From Streptomyces sp. NRRL S-337 (GTDB taxonomy: Bacteria; Actinomycetota; Actinomycetes; Streptomycetales; Streptomycetaceae), in assembly GCF_000720175.1 (NCBI RefSeq), contig NZ_JOIX01000004.1, positions 124,001 through 188,000 on the forward strand: a stretch of DNA of 64,000 nt. The letters run 5' to 3'. Below the pieces are notes generated by a model, which had not been told where the DNA came from, did not search any database, and was given only the letters and a program-made list of their open reading frames with translations. This document shows, in pieces, positions 57,091-64,000 of this stretch (the stretch's first letter is position 1; each line of letters begins with the position of its first letter). The translations under genes were made by a program, and so were the position numbers.

Positions 57091-58503
57091 TCAGGCCGTG
57101 AGCAGCGCCCAGACGCCGACCGCGATGCACAGCAGCGCCACGATCAGCACCGGGACCGCGACCTTCGGGGGCGGTCCCGGCTTGCGGTACGGGACGGGCG
57201 GCGCCACGGCCGGAGCGGCGACCGGCATACCGGCCGGCGGCTGCCCGGGAACCGGGTGCGGGCCCGCCGTGTAGGGACGGGTGGCGGCCGCCTCGGGACG
57301 GACCGTGGCGGTGGGTTCGTACGCCGGCACCGGGGGCGGCGGGGGCGCCGCGGGGACCGGCTGGGGCAGGGGAGCGGGCGTCGGCGGGGTGGACGGCTCC
57401 GGCGGGGCGAGCGGGAAGCTGTCAGTGCCGGTGAACGAGCCGCGCCCGGTCGTCCCGGTGCCGGTGAGGGAGCCGCGTCCGGCCGTCCCGGTGCCGGTGA
57501 AGGAGCCGCGTCCGGCCGTCCCGGTGCCGGTGAAGGAGCCGTGTCCGGTCGTCGTGGAATTGGTCGTCCCCGCGCCGGCCGCCTCGGGTCCGCCGTCCTG
57601 CGCGGGCTCGTCCGGCCCGCCGGTCGCCAGCGGCCCGTCCGGTCCGAACCCGGCCGGGAGCGGCCCGATGTGGTCGAAGACCTCGACGACCTCGTCCTCG
57701 ACCGTCGCCTCCGGCAGCAGCTCGACCACCGACAGGATCGCCTTGCGCGCCCCCGTGGCCGTCTTGAACCGGGCGTCCGGGTTCGGGTGCACCAGGGACG
57801 CCAGCACCTGCCACAGCGGCTCCGGTACGCTCTCGGGCGCGCTCGGGATCCCGTCGGCGAAGTGCCCGATCAGCGCCTCGGGATCCGGTTTGACGCCGGT
57901 GAGCAGGTAGATCGCGACCAGCCCGACGGCGAACAGGTCGCCGGGGAAGTCCGGTTCGGCGCCCAGCAGCTGCTCCGGTGCGAAGTAACCGGGCGTCCCC
58001 ACCACGTAGTTGGCCTCGGTGAGCCGGGGCTCGCCCTTGCGCATCGCGATGCCGAAGTCCGACAGCCGCAGATGCGGGCGGCCGGTGCCGGTGGCCTCCA
58101 GCAGGATGTTCGCCGGCTTGATGTCGCGGTGCACCACGCCCTCCGCGTGCACCGCGGTCAGCCCGGCCAGCAGCTGGTCCAGCAACGTGCACACGAACCG
58201 CGCCGGCAGGGGCCCGTAATCGCCGGTCAGATGGGCCAGCGAGCCGCCGCTCACCAGGTCCATGGTGAACAGCACCTTGTCGTCGTCCGCCGCCCAGCTC
58301 GCCGGGGCCAGCACGTGCGGATGGTCGATCCGCATGGCCTGTTCGCGGACAAAGCGCAGCAGCGTGTGCGCATCGCTCTGCTGGAGCACCTTCGCCGCCA
58401 CGTACCGCCGCCGCCGGTGGTCCCAGGCGCGCCAGACCGCGCCCACCCCGCCGCGCCCGATCGGGTCGATCAGCTCGTACCGGCCGGCGAAGATCTCACC
58501 CAT
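57091..58503 (-). CDS. Membrane Ser/Thr protein kinase (PknB-like)
   Basis: A 470-residue Hanks-type kinase. The catalytic domain (about 8-265) is intact: GRGGVGAVWRA loop, AAKVL lysine, VHRDIKPANILL and LSDFGIAM, then GTPGYFAPEQLLG. A disordered Pro/Gly/Thr-rich region follows, including an 11-residue tandem repeat (GRGSFTGTGTA type), then a single C-terminal membrane helix (VAVPVLIVALLCIAVGVWAL) with almost no extracellular part. The ATG at 58501-58503 gives the canonical GEIFAGRYELIDPIGRGG start. It lies 41 bp after an HTH-protein gene and is probably co-transcribed. Confidence 0.92.
   Translation of the reverse strand: MGEIFAGRYELIDPIGRGGVGAVWRAWDHRRRRYVAAKVLQQSDAHTLLRFVREQAMRIDHPHVLAPASWAADDDKVLFTMDLVSGGSLAHLTGDYGPLPARFVCTLLDQLLAGLTAVHAEGVVHRDIKPANILLEATGTGRPHLRLSDFGIAMRKGEPRLTEANYVVGTPGYFAPEQLLGAEPDFPGDLFAVGLVAIYLLTGVKPDPEALIGHFADGIPSAPESVPEPLWQVLASLVHPNPDARFKTATGARKAILSVVELLPEATVEDEVVEVFDHIGPLPAGFGPDGPLATGGPDEPAQDGGPEAAGAGTTNSTTTGHGSFTGTGTAGRGSFTGTGTAGRGSLTGTGTTGRGSFTGTDSFPLAPPEPSTPPTPAPLPQPVPAAPPPPPVPAYEPTATVRPEAAATRPYTAGPHPVPGQPPAGMPVAAPAVAPPVPYRKPGPPPKVAVPVLIVALLCIAVGVWALLTA
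57425..57556. repeat. 33-bp tandem repeat in kinase linker
   Basis: Four contiguous 33-bp units (57425, 57458, 57491, 57524) with a few substitutions encode an 11-residue Gly/Thr/Ser repeat in the kinase linker. Copy number may vary between strains. Confidence 0.85.
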
Positions 58504-58544
58504 TACGCCCCGTCCGCTTCTTGGACCCGCGAAGTCCCCTGTGG

Positions 58545-59093
58545 CTAACTCTGGTGCGCCTCGTAGTGGGCGACCGCGTCCGCGGTGCGACCGGCACCGT
58601 AGACCCGGAGGAACTCTGCCAGTTCGGGGTGAGTGGGGGCGAGGGTGTTCGCCGCATCGATGATGTCCCCGGCGTCGGAGACCGAGCGCAGCAGCGACTG
58701 GATCTCGCGGACCACCCGGCGGACCGTGGTCGCCCCCGTCGACGACGTCTGCTGGGTGGTGTTGTTCAGCACCGAGCCGCCGGCCGTCTTCTTGATCTCT
58801 TCCATGCGGTCGGTGGCCTCGGCGGCGCTGACGCTGCCGTCCGCGACCTGGCCCGACAGCTCCTGCAGCGCCTGGACCCGCTGCACCACGGCCGGGTTGC
58901 CTATCTTCGCCCGCTGCCCGCTCATCAGCTGGGAGAGCATCGGGGCCGAGAGCCCGAGCACGGCGGCGAGCCGGGCCTGGTTGAGACCGAGGTCGTCGAT
59001 GAGTCGGCGGAACAGCGCGCCCAGAGGCTCCCCGTACCAACTGCGCTGCAGCTCCCGGGCCCGCGCGCTGGCTTCCTGCTGTGCTGCGTCCAT
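58545..59093 (-). CDS. HTH DNA-binding protein upstream of kinase
   Basis: A 182-residue protein with an XRE-like helix-turn-helix in the N-terminal third (RLIDDLGLNQARLAAVLGLS, then APMLSQLMSGQRAKIGNPAV) and a helical C-terminal part (REIQSLLRSVSDAGDIIDAA). The order HTH gene then kinase seems conserved in Streptomyces, suggesting the HTH protein is a substrate or partner of the kinase; that is inference. The ATG at 59093 precedes DAAQQEASARARELQ. tRNA-Ala lies 127 bp upstream on the other strand. Confidence 0.85.
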   Translation of the reverse strand: MDAAQQEASARARELQRSWYGEPLGALFRRLIDDLGLNQARLAAVLGLSAPMLSQLMSGQRAKIGNPAVVQRVQALQELSGQVADGSVSAAEATDRMEEIKKTAGGSVLNNTTQQTSSTGATTVRRVVREIQSLLRSVSDAGDIIDAANTLAPTHPELAEFLRVYGAGRTADAVAHYEAHQS

Positions 59094-59220
59094 ACCGTGT
59101 CCCCTGTCTCCCCGATCGCTTCGCTGCCGCGAATCTCGCGAAGCATCCTACGGAGAGCGACGGTGTGCGGCGATACCCGGTCGGGAAAGCGCCCGGACAC
59201 CGGGTACCCTGGTGCGCGAA

Positions 59221-59293
59221 GGGGCCTTAGCTCAGTTGGTAGAGCGCTGTCTTTGCATGGCAGATGTCAGGGGTTCGACTCCCCTAGGCTCCA
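59221..59293 (+). tRNA. tRNA-Ala (TGC)
   Basis: A 73-base cloverleaf. The acceptor stem GGGGCCT/AGGCTCC has one G-U pair, the D arm is GCTCAGTTGGTAGAGC, the anticodon loop CTTTGCA gives anticodon UGC, and the T arm is AGGGG-TTCGACT-CCCCT. CCA is not encoded. It is the second tRNA of the conserved Ile/Ala pair. Confidence 0.97.
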
Positions 59294-59299
59294 CTCCCC

Positions 59300-59343
59300 A
59301 AGCCCTTCCGGTCGGCGTCACCGCTGGTCAGAAGGGCTTTTTG
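59300..59343 (+). terminator. tRNA-Ala terminator
   Basis: AAGCCCTTC (59300-59308) pairs with GAAGGGCTT (59331-59339), followed by a T-run: a classic intrinsic terminator. Confidence 0.88.
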
Positions 59344-59409
59344 CTGCGCCGGGGACTGACGGGCCATCACCGTGCCCCCGTGCGGGGCTGCGGACAACGG
59401 CAGGCGAAC

Positions 59410-59452
59410 GGGCCGCGCCCGCCACCCCGCGGACGGGGTGGGGACGCGGCCC
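59410..59452 (-). terminator. Terminator of DUF5324 gene
   Basis: Nested stems GGGCCGCG/CGCGGCCC (59410-59417, 59445-59452) and CCACCCCG/CGGGGTGG, downstream of the DUF5324 gene on the minus strand. Confidence 0.78.
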
Positions 59453-59476
59453 GGTGTGCTGTGGCGGTGCCCGGCG

Positions 59477-60202
59477 TCAGGCCGTGCTGCCGCCACCTCG
59501 CTCATCGGCCTCTTCCTGTTTGGCCTGCACCTCTGGATCGAGCGCGGCACCCTCGCTGCCGTCGACCGCGCTCAGCCGGCCGCGGTCGCCGACCTCGGTG
59601 GGGGCCGGCGGCTCGACCAGCCAGTCGGGGTTGGCCTGCTTGTCCCACCACTTCCATGCGGCGACCGCACCGGCGGCCAGGATGCCGAGCACCGCGAAGC
59701 GCTTGACGGCCTTGCCCCGCCGGGCGCGGCGGCGGTGCTTCTTCTGCAGCCTGGCGATCTCCTTGGCGGTCACCTGGCCGCGCAGTGCGGCGAGCGCGGC
59801 GGTACCGCGGTTCACGGCTTCCTCACGTACCGGATCGGTCGCGGCGCGGGCACTGCTCACGGCGTGTTCCAGCCGGGGCGCGGTGTAGTCGGCGGCCTGG
59901 CGGGCCGCCTTGCGGGTCCGGCGCGCCGCCCGGTTCGCCGCCGCGTCCACCTTGGGCGGCAGGGCGCCGCGGGCGTGCTCGATACGCGGATGCAGATGGG
60001 CGTCGTACTGCACACGGGCCTGATGGGCGGCCTGGTGGGCGGCCTCGGCCACCTTGGGGGCCATGCGTGTACGGGCCTCGTGCGCGTAGTGCACGGCGGC
60101 GTCCTTGGCCGTACCGGCATACGGAGCCACCGCCTCCGCGGCGTGCCGCACGCTGTCCCTGGCCGAACTGGTCGCGGTGCGCACGCTGTCCTTGCGGGTC
60201 AC
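59477..60202 (-). CDS. DUF5324 family protein
   Basis: A 241-residue protein with an Ala/Arg/His-rich amphipathic helical N-terminal two-thirds (KDSVRTATSSARDSVRHAAE, resembling late-embryogenesis-type repeats), a basic segment (RLQKKHRRRARRGKAVKRF), one membrane helix (AVLGILAAGAVAAWKWW) and an acidic C-terminus. It fits the DUF5324 family seen at this place in Streptomyces. Function unknown. The ATG at 60202 follows GAGGAGGATCCC. It converges with tRNA-Ala. Confidence 0.87.
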   Translation of the reverse strand: MTRKDSVRTATSSARDSVRHAAEAVAPYAGTAKDAAVHYAHEARTRMAPKVAEAAHQAAHQARVQYDAHLHPRIEHARGALPPKVDAAANRAARRTRKAARQAADYTAPRLEHAVSSARAATDPVREEAVNRGTAALAALRGQVTAKEIARLQKKHRRRARRGKAVKRFAVLGILAAGAVAAWKWWDKQANPDWLVEPPAPTEVGDRGRLSAVDGSEGAALDPEVQAKQEEADERGGGSTA

Positions 60203-60501
60203 GGGATCCTCCTCCTCGGTGGCGTGTCCGGAGCTCGGGGGGTCGGTTCCCCTTGTCTGCTATGTCGCCTGTCCACCCGTTGGAAGATCATGCCCGCTCG
60301 CGCGACATACGGCATGCGCGAGGTGGCATACGGGTCAATACCGGACACTTCCGGAGCTCTGTGGACGACGATGCCACGCTTTGCCGCCTGCCGCGCCCGA
60401 AATCAGTGCGAAGCCCGGTAAGGGGTGGTGGTCCGGCGACGGGAGGGGGACTTCGTGCGAGGATCGGGGGCCCGTCAGCAAAGACTCATGGAAGGTTGAT
60501 C

Positions 60502-61029
60502 GTGGCTGAGCAGCTGTACGCCACCCTGAAGACGAACCAGGGCGACATCGAGATTCGGCTCCTGCCGAACCACGCACCCAAGACGGTCAAGAACTTCGTC
60601 GAGCTCGCCAAGGGTGAGCGGGAGTGGACGAACCCGGAGACCGGGGAGAAGACCACCGCTCCGCTGTACGACGGCACCGTCTTCCACCGGGTGATCAGCG
60701 GCTTCATGATCCAGGGCGGCGACCCGCTGGGCAACGGCACCGGCGGTCCGGGCTACGAGTTCGCCGACGAGTTCCACCCCGACCTGGCCTTCGACAAGCC
60801 GTACCTGCTGGCCATGGCCAACGCCGGCCCGGGCACCAACGGCTCCCAGTTCTTCGTCACGGTCTCCCCGACCGCCTGGCTGACCGGCAAGCACACCATC
60901 TTCGGTGAGGTCAGCAACGAGGCGAGCAAGAAGGTGGTGGACGCCATCGCCACCACCCAGACCAACCCGCGCACCGACCGTCCGGTCAAGGACGTGGTGA
61001 TCGAGTCGGTGGTCGTCGAGACCCGCTGA
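60502..61029 (+). CDS. Cyclophilin-type peptidyl-prolyl isomerase
   Basis: A 175-residue cytoplasmic cyclophilin that isomerises X-Pro bonds. Signature FHRVISGFMIQGGDPLGNGT includes the catalytic Arg; NAGPGTNGSQFFVTVSPTAW and KHTIFGEVS complete the family core. I chose GTG 60502 (AEQLYATLKTNQGDIEIR) with GGAAGG upstream; the open frame extending far to the left crosses the intergenic region and is not coding. The equivalent mycobacterial gene is ppiA. Confidence 0.96.
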   Translation: MAEQLYATLKTNQGDIEIRLLPNHAPKTVKNFVELAKGEREWTNPETGEKTTAPLYDGTVFHRVISGFMIQGGDPLGNGTGGPGYEFADEFHPDLAFDKPYLLAMANAGPGTNGSQFFVTVSPTAWLTGKHTIFGEVSNEASKKVVDAIATTQTNPRTDRPVKDVVIESVVVETR

Positions 61030-61231
61030 CCCGCGGTGCGCCCGGGCGCGGCCCGGGAACCGTTGCGCCCCGGTGCCGTCCGGGGAACCATTGCGCCCCG
61101 CCTGGACGTAAATCAAGCGGGGCGCGCAGCACGTCCGGGGCGGTGGTCGGGCGACGGGCGGGCGGGGCGCTGTGTGGTGATGCCCGTGTTTCGATGCCGC
61201 CCGGCGGACGTGGAAGAGGACGAGGGGACCG

Positions 61232-62149
61232 ATGGACCAGGTGCCAGGCAGCCCGCAGGAACCGCAGGACGCGCGGGGAGATGACGGCCTGCCCGGCTGC
61301 TACCGCCATCCGGACCGCCCGAGCGGCATCCGCTGTACCCGCTGCGACCGCCCGATCTGCCCCGAGTGCATGGTCAGCGCCTCGGTGGGTTTCCAGTGCC
61401 CGGACTGCGTACGCGGCGGCAGCGGCACCGGCCATTCCCCGAAGGCGACGGCCCCGCGCACGCTCGCGGGCGGCGCGGTCGCGGCCGACCGGCGACTGGT
61501 CACCAAGATCCTTCTGGGACTGAACGCCGCGGTGTTCGTGGCCGTGCTGGCCACCGGCGGCCAGACGAGCCCGCTGCCCGACCGGCTCGACCTGCTGGGT
61601 CGGGCCTTCGACCCGGCCCGCCTCCAGCTCGTCGGGGTCGCCGAGGGCGAGTGGTACCGCCTGCTGACCGCGATGTTCCTGCACCAGCAGGTCGCGCACA
61701 TCGCGTTCAACATGCTCTCGCTGTGGTGGCTGGGCCCGCCGCTGGAGGCGGCGCTCGGCCGGCTGCGGTTCACCGCGCTGTACCTGCTCTCCGGTCTGGG
61801 CGGCAGCGCGCTGTCGTACCTCCTCGCCGCCCAGAACCAGCCCTCGCTGGGGGCGTCCGGCGCGATCTTCGGCCTGCTGGGGGCGACCGCGGTGCTGATG
61901 CGCCGGCTGAACTACGACCTGAAGCCGGTACTGATCCTGCTCGCCCTCAACCTGGGCTTCACGTTCCTGTGGCCGCACATCGCGTGGCAGGCGCACGTCG
62001 GCGGGCTGATCGTGGGCGCCGCGGTGGCGTTCGGGATGGTGCACGCACCGCGCGACCGCCGGAACGCGGTGCATCTGGTGACGTGTGCGGTGGCGGTGCT
62101 GGCGATCGCCGCGGTGGTGTGGGTACGGACCCTCCAGCTGCTGGGCTGA
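61232..62149 (+). CDS. Rhomboid protease with N-terminal zinc finger
   Basis: A 305-residue intramembrane serine protease. A cytoplasmic B-box-type zinc finger (residues 23-61: CYRHPDRPSGIRCTRC, then CPECM and CPDC) precedes six membrane helices. The catalytic Ser lies in LGASGAIFGLLGA and the His in AWQAHVGGLIVG; the conserved HIAFNMLSLWWLG loop is present. The ATG at 61232 follows GAGGGGACC. Its position between the cyclophilin and crgA is conserved in Streptomyces and Mycobacterium. Substrates unknown. Confidence 0.94.
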   Translation: MDQVPGSPQEPQDARGDDGLPGCYRHPDRPSGIRCTRCDRPICPECMVSASVGFQCPDCVRGGSGTGHSPKATAPRTLAGGAVAADRRLVTKILLGLNAAVFVAVLATGGQTSPLPDRLDLLGRAFDPARLQLVGVAEGEWYRLLTAMFLHQQVAHIAFNMLSLWWLGPPLEAALGRLRFTALYLLSGLGGSALSYLLAAQNQPSLGASGAIFGLLGATAVLMRRLNYDLKPVLILLALNLGFTFLWPHIAWQAHVGGLIVGAAVAFGMVHAPRDRRNAVHLVTCAVAVLAIAAVVWVRTLQLLG

Positions 62150-62166
62150 GGGGTCGTCCCCACACG

Positions 62167-62367
62167 TTGTCCACAATGCGTGGCCGATCTTGTGCAAGCT
62201 GTGCGGAACTCTGCTTCCGGATGGCTCTGACCTGTGTTTCCGCAGGAAGAGCCGGGGAGGGAGCGGCCGGACCGGAGGGCCCGGCCGATCACACCGGCGT
62301 CAACCACCGGAGGGTTATCCACAGATCTTCTGAAGTTTTCCCCGGCTGTGGATAACCGTGTGGATGG
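62167..62367. promoter_or_regulatory. DnaA-box cluster beside crgA
   Basis: Three perfect DnaA boxes, TTGTCCACA at 62167-62175, TTATCCACA at 62315-62323 and TGTGGATAA at 62347-62355, plus TGTGGATGG at 62359-62367. The middle two form an inverted pair 23 bp apart. They lie in the non-coding gap between converging rhomboid and crgA, about 19 kb from oriC, so titration or regulation of DnaA is more likely than promoter control. Confidence 0.65.
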
Positions 62368-62385
62368 CCTTGGGCAGGGCTTGCG

Positions 62386-62640
62386 CTACTTCCACTGAGT
62401 GGATACGCCGAAGCCCACCGCGATGAAGCCGAAACCACAGACGATGTTCCAGTTGCCCATGGCCGCGATCGGCAGATCGCCCTCGGACACGTAGAACAGC
62501 ACGATCCACACAAGACCGATCAAGAACATCGCCAGCATCACAGGCGCCACCCAACCCCGACCGGAGTTCATCTTCAGGTTGGTGGTCTTCGCCGGCGGCG
62601 GCGTGAAATCGTCCTTCTTGCGGATCCGTGACTTCGGCAC
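62386..62640 (-). CDS. crgA: Cell division protein CrgA
   Basis: An 84-residue membrane protein that, in Streptomyces and mycobacteria, interacts with FtsZ-ring and PBP components and controls septation. It begins [15 protein letters not shown], with two membrane segments ([20 protein letters not shown] and [17 protein letters not shown]). The start is GTG 62638-62640, with AGGAGAG upstream. The long open frame further upstream overlaps the divergent DUF881 gene and is not coding. Confidence 0.96.
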   Translation of the reverse strand: MPKSRIRKKDDFTPPPAKTTNLKMNSGRGWVAPVMLAMFLIGLVWIVLFYVSEGDLPIAAMGNWNIVCGFGFIAVGFGVSTQWK

Positions 62641-62761
62641 GAGGAACTCTCCTGTCGATGCGCTGCGGGGTGCGCCGGGCGCGGACGCGGTGGGGTCGGA
62701 TTCCTTTCCCGGGCGTCCGTTAGCGTAGTGCTTCCGCGGCGTCGTAAGGAGTAAGGGTACG

Positions 62762-63532
62762 TTGAGCAATCCCGCCGACCCCTCCGGCCTTCCCCGCCGT
62801 GCCCGTCTGCGGCCCGTCCGGCTGCTGACCCTCGTGGTCTTCGCCCTCGCCGGGCTGCTGTTCTGGCTGAGCTTCGACACCGCGCGGGGCACCAATCTGC
62901 GCTCCGACGACTCCATGTTGCGCCTCTCCGACCTCATCCAGGAACGCAGCCACAAGAACGGCGTCCAGGACGACCGCAACGCCACCCTGCGCGGGGAGGT
63001 CGACGCCCTCGCCCGTCGCGACAACGGCAGCTCCGCCGCCGAGGACGCCAAGCTCCGGGCGCTGGAGAAGAGCGCCGGCACCAAGCAGGTGTCCGGACAG
63101 GGCGTGACGGTCACGCTCATGGACGCCCCGCCGAACGCCACCGCCAAGATCCCCGGGGTCCCCGAGCCGCAGCCCAACGACCTGGTCATCCATCAGCAGG
63201 ACCTGCAGGCCGTGGTCAACGCCCTGTGGCACGGTGGCGCCAAGGGCATCAAGGTCATGGACCAGCGGCTGATCTCCACCAGCGCGGTGCGCTGCGTGGG
63301 CAACACCCTGATCCTCCAGGGGCGGGTCTACTCCCCGCCGTACAAGATCACCGCGGTCGGCGACCGCGAGGCGCTCAACAACGCGCTGACCGCCTCCCCC
63401 GCCATCCAGAACTACCTGCAGTACGTCAACGCCTACGGCCTGGGCTGGAAGGTCGACCAGCGCGAGGCGGTGACTCTGCCCGGCTACTCCGGCACAGTGG
63501 ATCTCCACTACGCACAGCCTGTGAAGCCGTAA
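62762..63532 (+). CDS. DUF881 secreted/membrane protein
   Basis: A 256-residue protein with an N-terminal membrane anchor ([20 protein letters not shown]), a coiled segment ([20 protein letters not shown]) and a C-terminal DUF881 domain ([40 protein letters not shown]). The start is a TTG at 62762, supported by AAGGAG and AAGGG just upstream. It is divergent from crgA and followed by a sortase, the same order as around mycobacterial Rv0012. DUF881 proteins are linked to division and wall synthesis; the role is unknown. Confidence 0.92.
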   Translation: MSNPADPSGLPRRARLRPVRLLTLVVFALAGLLFWLSFDTARGTNLRSDDSMLRLSDLIQERSHKNGVQDDRNATLRGEVDALARRDNGSSAAEDAKLRALEKSAGTKQVSGQGVTVTLMDAPPNATAKIPGVPEPQPNDLVIHQQDLQAVVNALWHGGAKGIKVMDQRLISTSAVRCVGNTLILQGRVYSPPYKITAVGDREALNNALTASPAIQNYLQYVNAYGLGWKVDQREAVTLPGYSGTVDLHYAQPVKP

Positions 63533-63566
63533 GCCGTGCCCGCGGGCCGGCGGGAGGGCGGGCCGG

Positions 63567-64000
63567 ATGACACTGCGGAGCCGGACGGCGGCGCGATGGA
63601 TCGTACGGACGCTCAGCGAGATCTGCCTCACCGCCGGCGCACTGATCGTCCTCTTCGTGGTCTACCTGCTCTTCTGGACCGGCGTACGGGCCGACAGCGC
63701 CATGGACGGCGAGATCGGCAAGCTCCACGACCGGTGGTCGTCCGGAGCGGCGGCCGCCCCCGACCGCACGCCGCCGCCCGGGAAGAGCCCCACCCCGGCT
63801 CCGCCGCCCCGCCGTTACCGGTCGGGCGACTCCTTCGCCGTGATGTACGTCCCGCGCTTCGGCGCCGACTGGGCCAAGCCGGTCCTGGAAGGCACCGCGA
63901 CCGGCACCCTCCAGCGCGGCCTCGGCCACTACGCCCGCACCGCGCGCCTCGGCGGCCTCGGCAACTTCGCCGTCGCCGGCCACCGCCGCACGTACGGCGA
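63567..64000 (+). CDS. Class E sortase (truncated by window end)
   Basis: The first 144 codons of a sortase: basic start (TLRSRTAARWIVRTLSEICL), one membrane anchor (GALIVLFVVYLLFWTGVRAD), a Pro-rich linker and the beginning of the catalytic domain (FAVMYVPRFGADWAKPVLEG, then GNFAVAGHRRTYG, which holds the catalytic His). Class E sortases cut LAXTG-type signals and anchor pilin or chaplin-type proteins to the wall in Streptomyces. The ATG at 63567 follows GGGAGGGC. The catalytic Cys and Arg lie beyond the right edge. Confidence 0.9.
   Translation, partial: MTLRSRTAARWIVRTLSEICLTAGALIVLFVVYLLFWTGVRADSAMDGEIGKLHDRWSSGAAAAPDRTPPPGKSPTPAPPPRRYRSGDSFAVMYVPRFGADWAKPVLEGTATGTLQRGLGHYARTARLGGLGNFAVAGHRRTYG

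Noticed and set aside
57425..57556. 33-bp repeats as a CRISPR array
   Set aside because: Units are contiguous with no spacers and are in frame within the kinase linker.
59785..61029. 414-codon version of the cyclophilin gene
   Set aside because: The upstream part is antisense to the DUF5324 gene and intergenic; GTG 60502 gives a canonical cyclophilin.
62386..63189. 267-codon version of crgA
   Set aside because: The extra 183 codons lie antisense to the DUF881 gene; the GTG at 62640 with AGGAGAG gives the standard 84-residue CrgA.

Overview
The window is the origin-proximal core of a high-GC actinobacterial chromosome, almost certainly a Streptomyces. Evidence: very high G+C with GC-rich third codon positions; many GTG starts; a DnaA with a very long Gln/His/Pro-rich linker; an oriC with many imperfect DnaA boxes between dnaA and dnaN; 18 identical copies of the 14-bp parS palindrome GTTTCACGTGAAAC; and the gene order dnaB / rplI-rpsR-ssb-rpsF / ino1 / pcnA / murJ-sigM-trxBA / parBA-rsmG-jag-yidC-yidD-rnpA-rpmH / dnaA-oriC-dnaN-gnd-recF-dciA-gyrB-gyrA / tRNA-Ile / tRNA-Ala / ppiase-rhomboid-crgA. 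Gene content and order match Streptomyces and, more loosely, the Mycobacterium origin region. I see no insertion sequence, prophage or CRISPR.

Layout. 1-4.2 kb is accessory-like: a truncated minus-strand gene, a repeat-like hypothetical protein coupled to an unusual MerR/beta-clamp fusion, and an XRE regulator divergent from a flavin quinone reductase. 4.3-10.3 kb holds dnaB, a MATE transporter, a V8-like secreted protease and the rpsF-ssb-rpsR-rplI operon. 10.5-21.8 kb is envelope biology: FemX-type ligase, alanine-racemase fold protein, GT87-like mannosyltransferase, class A PBP, PadR regulator next to inositol-phosphate synthase, an MFS transporter and an LppU/SCO3897 family protein. 21.9-34.2 kb carries pcnA, then DUF6049, MurJ, a pseudokinase, ECF sigma and zinc anti-sigma factors, and trxB-trxA behind a near-perfect SigR promoter. 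34.3-40.3 kb is the minus-strand parA-parB and rpmH-rnpA-yidD-yidC-jag-rsmG block. 40.6-52.3 kb is dnaA, oriC and the rightward replication/topoisomerase genes. 52.3-64 kb has a DUF3566 protein, two tRNAs around a variable block (DLW-39 protein, two paralogous secreted proteins, a Ser/Thr kinase with an HTH partner), then a DUF5324 protein, a cyclophilin, a rhomboid, crgA, DUF881 and a truncated class E sortase.

How it works together. Replication initiation (dnaA, oriC, dnaN), helicase and its DUF721/DciA-type partner, SSB, gyrase and the ParABS segregation system are all encoded within 48 kb. Seventeen of the 18 parS sites lie on the dnaB side of dnaA. oriC contains only imperfect DnaA boxes, whereas perfect boxes occur upstream of dnaB, beside crgA, in the dnaA promoter region and in the 5' part of parA. 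The most notable less-described elements are the MerR/beta-clamp fusion with internal parS sites, a 15-bp tandem repeat seeded by parS inside the anti-sigma gene, a parS site at the centre of a 34-bp terminator-like palindrome, and the VWA/secreted paralogue pair between the two tRNA genes.
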